Of a DNA stretch of 64,000 nt, positions 54,612 through 63,995 are shown one piece after another. The stretch is from Vibrio salinus (GTDB lineage: Bacteria; Pseudomonadota; Gammaproteobacteria; Enterobacterales; Vibrionaceae): the NCBI RefSeq assembly GCF_021272385.1, contig NZ_JAJSDZ010000010.1, forward strand, positions 248,001 to 312,000. Reading direction: 5' to 3'. A model generated the notes under the pieces. The model did no database searches, was not told where the DNA came from, and saw nothing but the letters and a program-made list of their open reading frames with translations. The first letter of the stretch is position 1; the number at the start of each line of letters is the position of its first letter. Position numbers and translations under genes: made by a program.

Positions 54612-56621
54612 TTATTCCAGTAACAAACGAAGGTTTTCTTTTAAACGGGATTCTACCGCTTTTTTACCTGATAAATTTTTTAACTTAGCACATTCGGTCC
54701 AGGTGTAATTCTTCAATACTTTAAGAATAAAAATATCACCAAGAATTGAACGTTTTTCACTATCAATAGAAAGAAATAATAACTCGAGCCAAACCGAAAC
54801 AGACTCATAATTAGAGCCACCAAATGCGTAATTTCTTATTAAATCATAAGGAACCAACGGAAAATTCTGACAGGCGCCGGAAAGAAGTAATTGCATAGAA
54901 GTTTCGACATCAAGCTCTCTTAGCTCACGGTTAAGTAGCCTAGGGAAAAGATATTTAAAATGTTGATAGGCAAGCTCAGCCCACTGTTCCGAAAGAGAGT
55001 TCTGATGAATCATCAGTAAAGAATAACAGCCACTGGCCTGATCTTTGTGAGAGCCAATCTTCACCGGAACAAAATTATTGTTCATCCAAAATTTTGCCAA
55101 TTCAGATGTTACCCCAAAGCTGGTCGAGATAAAGTGAGAACCTAATATGGAAGACAGTAAGGATAAAATATGAGAGCCAATCCCTTTTCCCTGTAACTCA
55201 GGTAAAAGTGCGATTCTCATAATTCGAAACCAATCCACAGAAGCCCCATCAGAGATACCTATCTGGTTTAAAAACGTAATTGGTGTCAACGCCCCTTTAG
55301 GGCGGCGAGTTCCTGCACGGACCTGCTGAGCCAACTCAGCAGATAATGCAGATTCGTTAACAACCGTCACACAACCAATAGGGCAGTCATCATAGACAAA
55401 AGCAAAAACAGAAACCGAAGGGTCGGATAACAAGTGAATTAAATCGTTTGGGGAAGTCTGATAATGAGCATCAACTAAAATATGAAAAATATCCTCCAAA
55501 AGTGACTTATTCTCAATAAGCTCTTTCTGAGTAAAATGTTTGAGTTTCCCGTAATTTAAAACATCATTCACATCAAATTTAAAATCTTTTCTAACAGGTT
55601 GAGACAGCAGAAAAGACTCATTCACCCATATTTCAAGCGCATCATTTTTTGCCCAGCGAATTGGCTGTGTCATCTTGAGTTCACGATAGTGAGGTTTATG
55701 TTCCTGAAGCCAGGCTAAGAATTTAAGAGAAAAACCTCTTCCACAGCCTTCATACCCATTAACTGTTGTAGAGAATACTACTCTGGCAAAAGAATCAGAA
55801 AACTTAAATAAATAAGGTAAAGGTAGTGATGATGCTTCATCAACAAACAAAATATCTGTCGAAGAATGGTAGGAATCCAAAGCATCTGGAGCGACAAACC
55901 GTAATACGGAGTCATTATAACGTAATGTATAACGTTCAGAATGTTCACAATTAATAAGTTGGTTTTCAACTATTGAAAAAAGGCCCTTGACACTTTCCCA
56001 CCTTGGGGCCGTCACCACAATAGAACAGGATGGCTGAGAGAGAAGCGTTACAGCAGCATATCCCAAAGCAGACGTTTTTCCCCGACCTCTGTCAGCGGTA
56101 ATGACAAGAGGACGATGAGCCCGTCTCCTCTTAACCGAAATAATTTCATCAATTACGTATTTTTGTTCCTTGTAAGGATCCTCAGCCGAAAACGTATAGT
56201 CACCAACACATGGAAGAGTGCACACCTCGTCAAGAATATTTAAATTTTTTAATGCCGTGTCCAACCATTGATTAGCATAATTACTCTGGATATCGACTGG
56301 CCCCCGAAATAGCACAATACCACCGCCAATAACAATACCTAACGCAGCATTAATCGCGTTTGCGTTATAATTTTCGGATAGATCGATATACAGCAAATGA
56401 CATTCCTGACCCAGTAAAAGATGCCCTTTTTCTGACTTATAAAAGTCAAAGCCACTGACAGGAGTTCCACCGAGCTGAACAGCTCGGCCATTAATCATTT
56501 CTAAAGCAGCAGTAATAACGGTATTACGCCACTCAGCACTACCAATGATGACAGATGCAAACCTAGAACGGGTAGATTGGGCAAACGCTATTGCTTTAGA
56601 AAAATACTGAGAAATATTCAC
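54612..56621 (-). CDS. tmcA: tRNA(Met) cytidine acetyltransferase TmcA
   Basis: Forms N4-acetylcytidine at the wobble position of elongator tRNA(Met). 669 aa: N-terminal DUF1726-like domain (about 1-130), ATPase/helicase-like domain with Walker A ADRGRGKTSALG near 174 and the DEAS box (LFVDEASSLPLPYL), a GNAT acetyltransferase domain (about 400-535, MRIALLPELQGKGIGSHIL), and a C-terminal tRNA-binding region. Standard length and order. Confidence 0.95.
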   Translation of the reverse strand: MNISQYFSKAIAFAQSTRSRFASVIIGSAEWRNTVITAALEMINGRAVQLGGTPVSGFDFYKSEKGHLLLGQECHLLYIDLSENYNANAINAALGIVIGGGIVLFRGPVDIQSNYANQWLDTALKNLNILDEVCTLPCVGDYTFSAEDPYKEQKYVIDEIISVKRRRAHRPLVITADRGRGKTSALGYAAVTLLSQPSCSIVVTAPRWESVKGLFSIVENQLINCEHSERYTLRYNDSVLRFVAPDALDSYHSSTDILFVDEASSLPLPYLFKFSDSFARVVFSTTVNGYEGCGRGFSLKFLAWLQEHKPHYRELKMTQPIRWAKNDALEIWVNESFLLSQPVRKDFKFDVNDVLNYGKLKHFTQKELIENKSLLEDIFHILVDAHYQTSPNDLIHLLSDPSVSVFAFVYDDCPIGCVTVVNESALSAELAQQVRAGTRRPKGALTPITFLNQIGISDGASVDWFRIMRIALLPELQGKGIGSHILSLLSSILGSHFISTSFGVTSELAKFWMNNNFVPVKIGSHKDQASGCYSLLMIHQNSLSEQWAELAYQHFKYLFPRLLNRELRELDVETSMQLLLSGACQNFPLVPYDLIRNYAFGGSNYESVSVWLELLFLSIDSEKRSILGDIFILKVLKNYTWTECAKLKNLSGKKAVESRLKENLRLLLE

Positions 56622-56805
56622 AACAGTTATCCGTCATTAGAAATGGTCCGTAGTATAACTTACCAGCAAAGCAATTTCTCAAACTGCCACGAATAAGTTG
56701 TTAGAGATATACACAAAATGGCTATCTTTTCCGAGTAATAAATAGAAGGGAGAATAAAAGAGAAGGAAGAGTGTTGTTACAATAATGAAAAAATTTAGCA
56801 GATAA

Positions 56806-56830
56806 AAGAAAGGGCCTTGAGTTGGCCCTC
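56806..56830 (-). terminator. parAB2 operon terminator
   Basis: AGGGCC/GGCCCT stem with a 7-nt loop (56811-56829); on the minus strand TTCTTTT follows. Five bp after the parB2 stop. Confidence 0.7.
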
Positions 56831-56834
56831 ATTC

Positions 56835-57806
56835 TTATTGCAGTTTATCTATTAAATATTGAGTGATTTGCTCAACGAGTTCATCATCCACTTTCTTAAG
56901 ATTTAGTGTCAGACTATTTCCTTTACGTGTATAGGATGCTCTTCCCTTAATCAACTCGACCTTACTGGCTGAAGATTTTAATTTAGGTTTTAATTCTTCA
57001 ATCCAGGATTCAAGTGTTTCCGTCACTTCTTTAGTTATACGAACAACGCCCTGGGCACCACTACGTTGCCAGACAAAACCTTCTTCATCACGGCATTTTT
57101 CCAACAACTGTTTCTTCTCATCATCACCCAGTGAATAATATTGCTTATGTAATTTAACAATCGTTGGACGTCCAAGTTCAACGACATTTGGGTAAGACTG
57201 CAGCAGTTCTAACGGCAAATCGGCTGCCTTTAATGCACCACTAACCAAAGCCTCACTGCACTGAAACATTCTTGCCAAAGCTTTTTGATCTTCGGCTTCG
57301 TGGGACTCTAATTTTGCTTGCATTTCTTTACCCTTTTCGAACAAAGAAAGTGGCTTATGTGCGTTTGCAACATCAGAAAGAAACTTTGCATGTTCAGCAC
57401 TAATACCTTTCCCAACATAAATCAGGAAATCCTGTCGGGCTATCAAACAAGCCATTCGGCGACGGCTTCCGTCTAAAACTTCAATAGAACCGTCATCTAG
57501 TAGTCGTCCAACAGCAGGATACTGCTGCCCGCGCTCCCTTAACGTAACTAAAATATCGGATAAAGCATGTTCATTTAAAAAGGATTGCTCACGGGCATTT
57601 TGCTCAAAAACACGTGTTTTTTCAGCTATTGCATCGGCCGAAATTTTCACCAATTCAAAAGTAACGATGTCTCTACCGGCAATCGCTAACTCTATTATAT
57701 TCGCTTTATCTTTCGCCGCGATCTGAGCTTCCTGATGAGTTGTTGCTCTGCGTTTATCGGCTTTACCAAATAGTTTTGCATTTAGATCAGATGTTTTTAA
57801 TGCCAT
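56835..57806 (-). CDS. parB2: Chromosome-II partitioning protein ParB2
   Basis: Centromere-binding protein loading at parS2. 323 aa. N-terminal region with TFELVKISADAIAEKTRVFEQNAREQ and DGSIEVLDGSRRRMACL (the ParB box, a CTPase motif in this fold), HTH near 180 (KALARMFQCSEALVSGALKAADLP), and a C-terminal dimerisation region. Starts 6 bp after the parA2 stop. The size and its position adjoining ori2 match ParB2 of V. cholerae. Confidence 0.95.
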   Translation of the reverse strand: MALKTSDLNAKLFGKADKRRATTHQEAQIAAKDKANIIELAIAGRDIVTFELVKISADAIAEKTRVFEQNAREQSFLNEHALSDILVTLRERGQQYPAVGRLLDDGSIEVLDGSRRRMACLIARQDFLIYVGKGISAEHAKFLSDVANAHKPLSLFEKGKEMQAKLESHEAEDQKALARMFQCSEALVSGALKAADLPLELLQSYPNVVELGRPTIVKLHKQYYSLGDDEKKQLLEKCRDEEGFVWQRSGAQGVVRITKEVTETLESWIEELKPKLKSSASKVELIKGRASYTRKGNSLTLNLKKVDDELVEQITQYLIDKLQ

Positions 57807-57812
57807 TTCTTA

Positions 57813-59030
57813 TTATCCCAGATTTAACGATGACCAGTACGAGTGCAGAACCCGCTCTAATTCCAAAGCGCTTTTCTGAACCGCATCCTGAGCCGTAGCT
57901 AACGTTTTTTTACCACCTTCAAAATCACTGGTAGTTAAATCAAAAACCGTACTGTAAGTATCCGCGCAAGTTTCAAATGCACGACTTCTGGGAATGGTTG
58001 CCATCATAACCTGATCTCCCAACAGATAGTTCATTTCTGTCAGTACAGATACCTGCTTTTTGTTATCATCTTCGAACATCGTTGGCATCAGTCTAACGAA
58101 TTCAAGCCCTTTCCAATCATCGGGAAACATCTCATAAACCGTCGGTAAATGCTGAAAAAAGTTCACTGTAGATGCCCAGTCGAGACGCTTAGCCGCACAG
58201 GGAATCAGCAAGGCATTTGAAGCATACATCGCATTCCAAACCAACGGATCCACATGAGGGCCAGTATCAATCATAATGACATCAAACTGATCAGCAATTT
58301 TATCGATTAGCTTTTCTTTTAATAATTTAACTATATCCAATGACTGGTTTTTTGACAGGTATTGCCACGCTTCTGCATTAAACATCGCATCTTCAGGAAA
58401 AGCGGAAATAGTCTTCAGATTTGGGTACTGAGTTGATAATAAAACATTTTTATCCAAAAATTCCGCATCAACAATGCTATCTTCCGGAATATTATCCAAC
58501 ATAATATCAACAGCTGAATAAATGTTATTGTGTTCAGTAAGCGAAATTTGCGGATTGAGAAATAAACGAAGAGACCCTTGGGGATCAAGGTCGATTAAGC
58601 ATATACGATAACGTTTATCAAGGTTCAGAGCCAGACAAGCAGCTAAATGAACAGCCGTCATCGATTTACCGGTACCGCCTTTTTGGTTCTGGACATTAAT
58701 AATCCAGGGTTTGTTATTCTGATTTTTTGGTCGCTCATGAAATTTAGGAACACCAGCAGCATCCATTAACATGTGCGCTTCAGCCAAAGAAATAGAATAA
58801 TGATTAGCATTATTTTTTGTAAACTGATGACCTCCAGCTTCTAATTTTGCAATTGCGTCATCCAATTTACGACGAGTTAATCCAGACCGCGTTTCCATCA
58901 ACGCTTTCGACATAGGAGGAAAATGCTCGTCGCTTCTTTCCTCTAGTACAATTTCAATGCGATCGGCCTGAACTTGTTGTGTCGATGCAGCCAGGGCATA
59001 GAGGTTATCTATCGTCTGATCTCTTTTCAT
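57813..59030 (-). CDS. parA2: Chromosome-II partitioning ATPase ParA2
   Basis: 405 aa from the ATG at 59030 (a TTG two codons earlier is ignored). N-terminal HTH-like region (about 30-90, ALMETRSGLTRRKLDDAIAKLEAGG) typical of long, type Ia ParA proteins that autorepress, then the ATPase with KGGTGKSMTAVHLA near 115 and VIMIDTGPHVDPLVWNAMYASN. It moves ori2 regions by an ADP/ATP-dependent gradient on the nucleoid. Divergent from rctB across the origin. Operator-like repeats are at 59066-59159. Confidence 0.96.
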   Translation of the reverse strand: MKRDQTIDNLYALAASTQQVQADRIEIVLEERSDEHFPPMSKALMETRSGLTRRKLDDAIAKLEAGGHQFTKNNANHYSISLAEAHMLMDAAGVPKFHERPKNQNNKPWIINVQNQKGGTGKSMTAVHLAACLALNLDKRYRICLIDLDPQGSLRLFLNPQISLTEHNNIYSAVDIMLDNIPEDSIVDAEFLDKNVLLSTQYPNLKTISAFPEDAMFNAEAWQYLSKNQSLDIVKLLKEKLIDKIADQFDVIMIDTGPHVDPLVWNAMYASNALLIPCAAKRLDWASTVNFFQHLPTVYEMFPDDWKGLEFVRLMPTMFEDDNKKQVSVLTEMNYLLGDQVMMATIPRSRAFETCADTYSTVFDLTTSDFEGGKKTLATAQDAVQKSALELERVLHSYWSSLNLG

Positions 59031-59065
59031 TGCCAAAATCCGTTATTAGTAGACTGCTATTTATC

Positions 59066-59159
59066 GTACAGCAATAAAAGTTAAAATCAACATATTGGTG
59101 TACAAATAATAAAAAATAAGATTATTTTTATTTATCATACAAACAACACATTGCTGTAC
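59066..59159. promoter_or_regulatory. Putative ParA2 operator repeats
   Basis: Three copies of ATTG(C/G)TGTAC in the parA2 leader: inverted as GTACAGCAAT at 59066-59075, direct as ATTGGTGTAC at 59094-59103 and ATTGCTGTAC at 59150-59159. The outer two form an exact 10-bp inverted repeat. Position 36-129 bp upstream of parA2, plus the HTH in ParA2, suggest autoregulation as in plasmid par operons. Inference from pattern and position. Confidence 0.6.
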
Positions 59160-59251
59160 ACCTTCTCATATAGAGTGAAATTTTAACTTTAATTACAGTT
59201 AATATTGCATTTGATTTTACAATTTCGCGAGAGTGTTACGGTGTCACTATG

Positions 59252-59266
59252 ATTTACAATGTAAAT
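59252..59266. promoter_or_regulatory. parS2: parS2 centromere site (copy 4)
   Basis: ATTTACAATGTAAAT, extended to the 19-bp palindrome 59250-59268 (TGATTTACAATGTAAATCA). It lies between parA2 and the first ori2 iterons, in the region that corresponds to rctA. Confidence 0.9.
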
Positions 59267-59442
59267 CAAAATGTCATATTTTGTATTCGTCTACTTAAAA
59301 AATTAATCCCGGAACGATTATAAAGAGAACTTTACTTACGGAGTTTGTAAAATCAACTTGTTTTAAGGAAACGTTTATATCATATTTTTATTCTTCAACA
59401 GTTAGGGAAAAGAAAAATAGTAACTGAAATGCTATTTAAGCA

Positions 59443-59476
59443 GAAGAATGATCAAGGCTGTTCTTGATCATTCTTC
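59443..59476. repeat. Head-to-head iteron pair (perfect inverted repeat)
   Basis: GAAGAATGATCAAG at 59443-59456 and CTTGATCATTCTTC at 59463-59476: two iterons in exact 14-bp inversion with a 6-bp spacer. A single-copy in the same orientation recurs at 59507-59520. Confidence 0.9.
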
Positions 59477-59911
59477 CGGAAATAAAAAAACGTATAGAAA
59501 AATTCAGAAGAATGATCAAGGAAACAACCCATTAGATATATAGAGGGATAAAAACTCTCATTAGATCGGAAGAATGATCATGTAATATAGGTCACCGGAA
59601 ACATATAAATTTCACCACAAATTACGGCTCATGTCTTTTCAAACAAGGGATCCCAGAAAGAAAGTGATCTTTTAACCTACCATTGATAAGTAGTCAAAAT
59701 ACATTGTAATTAAAAAAATATACTCTTGATCATGTTTCCGTAATGGCACAAAGATGATGAAAAATCAGAACAAATGAAAAAATACACATCAAAATCCAGA
59801 GAAAAGAGTTATAGCTATCTCTGGTTTAACCGAAAATCGAATCTCCCTTGATCATTTTTCTGAATTAAATCGCTAAATTCACGAAAAATTGGACCTATGT
59901 TATAATGCAGC

Positions 59912-59920
59912 TGTGGATAA
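59912..59920 (-). promoter_or_regulatory. DnaA box in ori2
   Basis: TGTGGATAA on the plus strand, i.e. the perfect TTATCCACA on the minus strand, 15 bp to the left of the six iterons. Confidence 0.9.
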
Positions 59921-59934
59921 GGTGTTGTTATTTT

Positions 59935-60065
59935 ATGATCATGCGTCCAAACAAGCCTTGATCAATTCTCCAGATTTATAATGATCATCGTTCTAAACAC
60001 TGATGATCATTTTTTCGGAAACATGATGATCATAATTCCCGGGTGAGGATGATCATGCTTCCAGA
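59935..60065 (+). repeat. Six RctB iterons of minimal ori2
   Basis: WTGATCA cores begin at 59935, 59958, 59981, 60003, 60026 and 60049, spaced 23, 23, 22, 23 and 23 bp. Each is followed by a TTC(C)-containing tail (for example ATGATCATGCTTCCAGA). All share one face of the helix every two turns, as in V. cholerae ori2. Confidence 0.9.
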
Positions 60066-60193
60066 CAAGGAAATATTTTACTCTTTTAATTCAATATGTT
60101 AAATGATAAATCATTGCCAGATCATAAGATCATATAAACAATAAAGATCATATTAATCAAAAAGATCAGTTTATTAAGACATCTTTTCCTTTA

Positions 60194-60208
60194 TTTTTTT
60201 TTTTTTTT
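60194..60208 (+). repeat. T15 homopolymer upstream of rctB
   Basis: Fifteen consecutive T residues between the AT-rich unwinding zone and the rctB start, 52 bp before its ATG. Such tracts change length readily by slippage. Confidence 0.85.
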
Positions 60209-60260
60209 CTTTATCCTCGGAAAGATATTAAACTTACTCTACTTGCATTTTGGATTACGA

Positions 60261-62237
60261 ATGAGTGATAAAGATAAAATTCTAATCAAAGCACCACGCA
60301 GTCACAAAGACGGACACCTTTTTGAAGTCTCAGAATCGTCTATTGAATGGATTGAAGAATATCAACATTTTAAAGGGGTCACCAAAAGTATAGTAGAGTT
60401 GCTTAATCTGATTTCATTACGGGGAATGAGTAGTAAAGACGGATTAGTATCAACAACTGAGCTGATAGAAGCTACAGATGGTGCTTTAACAAGAGCGGCG
60501 ATTCAACAACGGTTGAGAGCAGCAGTTAGTGTAGGTTTATTTGAACAAATCCCCGTTAAATTTGAAGAAGGTCTTGCCGGTAAAACAATGTTGCACCGCT
60601 TTGTCAAACCTACTCGTCTGATTTCTATCCTAGGATCAACCAGTCTCATCACTGAGTCTGTTAAGCAAACAGAAAAACAAAAACGTTCGAAAGCCCTGGC
60701 ACAAACCCAGGTTAATCTCCGTTTATTGAACGAACATGGATTAAATACTCCACCAGCAATGAGAGACGAAGCAGACCAGTTTGTCGTTTCTCCGGCAAAT
60801 TGGGCGGGTATTATTGATCAGGCTTTAGCTCCGCCAAGAACCCGTAAGAATTATCAGAAATCGATGGTCTCTATATCAGGAACAAAAGCCATTATTGAAA
60901 CCCGGTCATCGAAAAATATCATGACCGTCGATGATCTGATGACATTATTTGCTTTATTTACACTAACTGTTCAGTATCACGATCATCACCGGGAAGATTA
61001 TCATCTGAATGCAAGGCAAATTCCAAACAAGACACCGTTATACATTACGGATATCCTATCTTTACGAGGAAAAAAAGACAGTGGTCCTGCCAGAGATTCT
61101 ATCCGGGACAGCATTGACAGAATCGAATTTACGGATTTTCAGCTTCATGAACTAACCGGCCGATGGTTAAGTGAAAATATGCCGGAAGGATTTAAAAGTG
61201 ACCGATTCCGGTTTTTGGCCAGATCTATTACCGCTTCTGAAGAGGCGCCGGTTGAAGGGGACGATGGTCGAATCCGAATTAAACCTAATTTATACATTCT
61301 GGTTTGGGAACCTTCTTTTTACGAAGAGTTACTAACCCGGGATTATTTTTTCCTGTTTCCACCGGAAATTTTGAAACAACATACGTTGGTTTTTCAGCTT
61401 TACTCTTATTTCCGAAGTAGAATGGTACGCCGACATACCGATTCAATTCTTTTATCCGAATTAAACCAGAAACTTGCCCGAAATATTGAGTGGCGTCGTT
61501 TTTCAATGGATTTGATCCGAGAGTTGAAAAAATTATCGAAAGGTAAATCTTCTGACTCCGTTTTTATTGTGAATTTGTGGGGATACCATCTGACGCTAAC
61601 CCAATTAGAAGGCAAAGCAAAAATTACTGATTATCAGGTGGATATCAAATGTGATGTGGAAGAAGTGCTCCGTTATTCAAGAGCCAGGACGACAAATGCA
61701 GGAAAACGTAATATGGCTCCAACACTTCCTAACCCACTACGACATGAAATGATTTCTAAACAGAAACTGGATGAACTGGCAACAGTTATTGATGGTGAGT
61801 TTGAACCGGTGCAGAGAAAAGATCCGTCGCCGAGAGGTAATCTCGGAAGGCGAGTGAAACTGAGAAAGCATCTTGTTGAAATCAATGCGGATGAAATAAC
61901 GATTACTCTTTCTAAATATACCTCTCCAGAGGCTCTGGAGCGAAGTATAACGGCTCTTTCTGCTATGACCGGACATACGACTAAGTCTATAAGAGAAGAG
62001 TGTATGGAGCTCATAGAGAAGCTTGATTGGCTAAGAGTGACCGATCGGGTTATTCCGTATGAAACTTTGAGTAAACTTCTCGAACTTTATAACTCAAGGA
62101 ATATAAATAAACATTTGTCTATAGAACGATTAATCTCTGGTCTGGCTGTCAGAAGAAAAGTTTGTAAACTGATTTTTGAAGGCCATCTTGATGATAATGT
62201 ATTTAAAGCATTAGATGAGATAACTGCAGGGGGGTAA
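60261..62237 (+). CDS. rctB: Chromosome-II replication initiator RctB
   Basis: 658 aa from ATG 60261, the same length as V. cholerae RctB; an upstream in-frame TTG is ignored. The opening HKDGHLFEVSESSIEWIE, the middle MVSISGTKAIIETRSSKNIM and FTDFQLHELTGRWLSENMPEGFKSDRFRFLARSI, and the end LISGLAVRRKVCKLIFEGHL are all strongly conserved in this Vibrionaceae-specific family. Central winged-helix domains bind iterons; the C-terminal part is involved in 39-mer and regulatory binding in the V. cholerae protein. It initiates only at ori2, with a timing signal from a site on chromosome I (not in this window). GGA lies 6 nt before the ATG. Confidence 0.98.
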   Translation: MSDKDKILIKAPRSHKDGHLFEVSESSIEWIEEYQHFKGVTKSIVELLNLISLRGMSSKDGLVSTTELIEATDGALTRAAIQQRLRAAVSVGLFEQIPVKFEEGLAGKTMLHRFVKPTRLISILGSTSLITESVKQTEKQKRSKALAQTQVNLRLLNEHGLNTPPAMRDEADQFVVSPANWAGIIDQALAPPRTRKNYQKSMVSISGTKAIIETRSSKNIMTVDDLMTLFALFTLTVQYHDHHREDYHLNARQIPNKTPLYITDILSLRGKKDSGPARDSIRDSIDRIEFTDFQLHELTGRWLSENMPEGFKSDRFRFLARSITASEEAPVEGDDGRIRIKPNLYILVWEPSFYEELLTRDYFFLFPPEILKQHTLVFQLYSYFRSRMVRRHTDSILLSELNQKLARNIEWRRFSMDLIRELKKLSKGKSSDSVFIVNLWGYHLTLTQLEGKAKITDYQVDIKCDVEEVLRYSRARTTNAGKRNMAPTLPNPLRHEMISKQKLDELATVIDGEFEPVQRKDPSPRGNLGRRVKLRKHLVEINADEITITLSKYTSPEALERSITALSAMTGHTTKSIREECMELIEKLDWLRVTDRVIPYETLSKLLELYNSRNINKHLSIERLISGLAVRRKVCKLIFEGHLDDNVFKALDEITAGG

Positions 62238-62634
62238 CATTCTGTCAATTAACTGGGACTATATTGACACTAAGTTGACAGAGGGTAGGGCAGAAGTAGA
62301 TAACATTTGTTTTGAAAGACAACCTTTTGTCCTATCGAGTTATAGCTGATAGGCTCATATTGTTATATTCATACTTAGCACATTTGCGAGCTTTTTAGCT
62401 CGCTTTTTTTTGTTTCTAATGTCTGTTGTTTAATATATCACCCCCCTTTTTTGAGAATGAATTATTTCACTGTACTGGCACTTTCCTACCTGAGTAAACA
62501 GTTATTGAGTTCACTCACAATAAAACTGCACGAATTATTAATGGCGTCACAATCTGAATCATTTTTTCTTAACATAACTTTAGTGCTTCGATATATATCA
62601 TCTTGTCTTAGACATGGTTTTTTCGGAGGTGCAT
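62238..62634. promoter_or_regulatory. rctB downstream region with TTGACA dyad
   Basis: 397 bp gap. CTGTCAA at 62242-62248 and TTGACAG at 62275-62281 form a dyad, with another TTGACA at 62264-62269 spaced 11 bp from the last. A terminator follows (62386-62411), and the rest to the next gene is AT-rich with a C6/T run and likely a promoter. Confidence 0.45.
62386..62411 (+). terminator. rctB rho-independent terminator
   Basis: GCGAGCT/AGCTCGC stem with a 4-nt loop and T8 run. It lies about 150 bp after the rctB stop. Confidence 0.9.
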
Positions 62635-62832
62635 ATGTCCATTAATTCTATTAACCATGATGAAATGACTGATATTACAAACAAATGGGATCTTTCTGAT
62701 GAATTGCAGTCAGATAAGCCAATGAAAAGTCTGAAATCGGCTGAAGCCAGACGTCGTATAGAGGCACTTAGAGAAATTAAAGAAAGTGGTCTGTCTATAG
62801 AAGAAGCCAGAGAGCTAGGCCTGTTACACTAG
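62635..62832 (+). CDS. Small conserved-looking protein, function unknown
   Basis: 65 aa. Strong GGAGGT 4 nt before the ATG at 62635; an ATG 7 codons earlier is less likely. Charged, no membrane segment. The helical C-terminus SAEARRRIEALREIKESGL recalls small Arg/Glu-rich proteins such as the PA3496 family, but this is only a resemblance. In V. cholerae small hypothetical genes occupy the same interval between rctB and the yebC-like gene. Confidence 0.7.
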   Translation: MSINSINHDEMTDITNKWDLSDELQSDKPMKSLKSAEARRRIEALREIKESGLSIEEARELGLLH

Positions 62833-62992
62833 ACTTTTTATAGCAATAAGGATACGCAGAAAGAGTGGTTTTAAACCACTCTTTTTTTCTTCTTTTTTTG
62901 ATTTGGTTCGGTGTTAGGATAATTTTCAGACTTAATTTTTTCTCTCTGTATGATATATTGCCCCTTTCGTTTTATTGATGACTCGTTTTACT

Positions 62993-63202
62993 ATGTCGCT
63001 TAACCTTGCAAATAAAAGTCCTGAAGAACGGCTTAAGATTGAGTTGGATAAACAGGCTTCTTTTCTGGTTTGGCAGTTGAAAGAAGGGAAAATTGCGCCT
63101 GATGCAATTTCTGAAAAAATCCGTTCACTGCTCTCGGAACAGGAAAAGGATTGGTTTCAACAATCGATAAATCAATACAAGAAGATCATGGGTGTCTCGT
63201 AA
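62993..63202 (+). CDS. Small hypothetical protein between rctB and yebC-like gene
   Basis: 69 aa from ATG 62993 (MSLNLANKSPEERLKIELDKQ); ATG 62978 and TTG 62975 are also possible, and none has a good ribosome site. Mostly helical and charged. An extended -10 (TGTATGATAT, ending 62956) lies about 35 bp upstream and would give a short leader. Function unknown. Confidence 0.6.
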   Translation: MSLNLANKSPEERLKIELDKQASFLVWQLKEGKIAPDAISEKIRSLLSEQEKDWFQQSINQYKKIMGVS

Positions 63203-63278
63203 ACCGGGCTCCATATAGAAGACGATTTGCTTCTTATTAAAACCCCTCGCGTTAAATTGAACTAGAGAGAACATCCCA

Positions 63279-63995
63279 ATGGGAAGAAGTTTTGAAGTGC
63301 GCAAAGCCACTATGGCGAAAACGCAAGGCGCAAAAATTAAAGTTTATTCTAAATATGGTAAAGAGATCTATGTATGCGCTAAGAATGGCGGTGCAGATCC
63401 TGATATGAATTTGTCGCTTAAGCATCTTATTGCTAAAGCAAAAAAAGATAATGTTCCGGCTCACGTTATTGAGAAAGCACTGGATAAAGCCAGAGGTGGC
63501 GGTGGTGAAGACTACCAGCCTGCACGATATGAAGGTTTCGGACCTGGTGGCACAAGCGTCATCGTTGATTGTTTAACGGATAACGGTAATCGTACGTTTC
63601 AGGATGTTCGTCAGTGTTTTGTGAAAACAGGTGCGAAAATCGGTAACCCGGGTACAGTTGCACACATGTTTGATCACCGCGCTGTTTTTCAGTTTAAAGG
63701 CAATGATGATGAAGCGGTTCTGGAAGCTCTGATGATGGCAGATGTTGATGTCACTGATATTGAGTTAGAAGATGGTATTGTTACTGTATTTGCTCCTACG
63801 ACTGAGTTTTTCAAAGCAAAAACAGCATTAACAGATTCGTTCCCGGAGTTAGATATTGATGTTGAGGAAATCACTTTTATCCCTCAGACTCAGACAGAAG
63901 TCTCTGGCGAGGATGCTGAAAAGTTTCAAAAATTCCTGGATATGCTGGATGAATGTGATGATGTTCAGCAGGTTTATCACAACGCCGTGTTGTAA
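63279..63995 (+). CDS. YebC/PmpR family protein (YeeN-like)
   Basis: 238 aa. [82 protein letters not shown] and the C-terminal [13 protein letters not shown] are typical of the YeeN subgroup of YebC proteins. These were long called transcriptional regulators, and recent work on the family links YebC-type proteins to translation of proline-rich stretches. Ends 5 bp before the window end. ACTAGAGAGAACA precedes the ATG. Confidence 0.93.
   Translation: MGRSFEVRKATMAKTQGAKIKVYSKYGKEIYVCAKNGGADPDMNLSLKHLIAKAKKDNVPAHVIEKALDKARGGGGEDYQPARYEGFGPGGTSVIVDCLTDNGNRTFQDVRQCFVKTGAKIGNPGTVAHMFDHRAVFQFKGNDDEAVLEALMMADVDVTDIELEDGIVTVFAPTTEFFKAKTALTDSFPELDIDVEEITFIPQTQTEVSGEDAEKFQKFLDMLDECDDVQQVYHNAVL

Larger units (their letters stand above)
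59443..60208 (+). other. ori2: Replication origin of chromosome II (ori2)
   Basis: Intergenic region between parA2 and rctB. At least twelve TGATCA-centred iterons; left group in mixed orientation (59443, 59463, 59507, 59567, 59726, 59848) and right group of six direct copies. A perfect DnaA box, an AT-rich zone with AGATCAT repeats (60120-60170) that suits duplex opening, and a T15 tract follow. The left (incompatibility/regulatory) and right (minimal origin) halves mirror the V. cholerae plan. RctB, bound to Dam-methylated iterons, initiates here. Confidence 0.9.
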
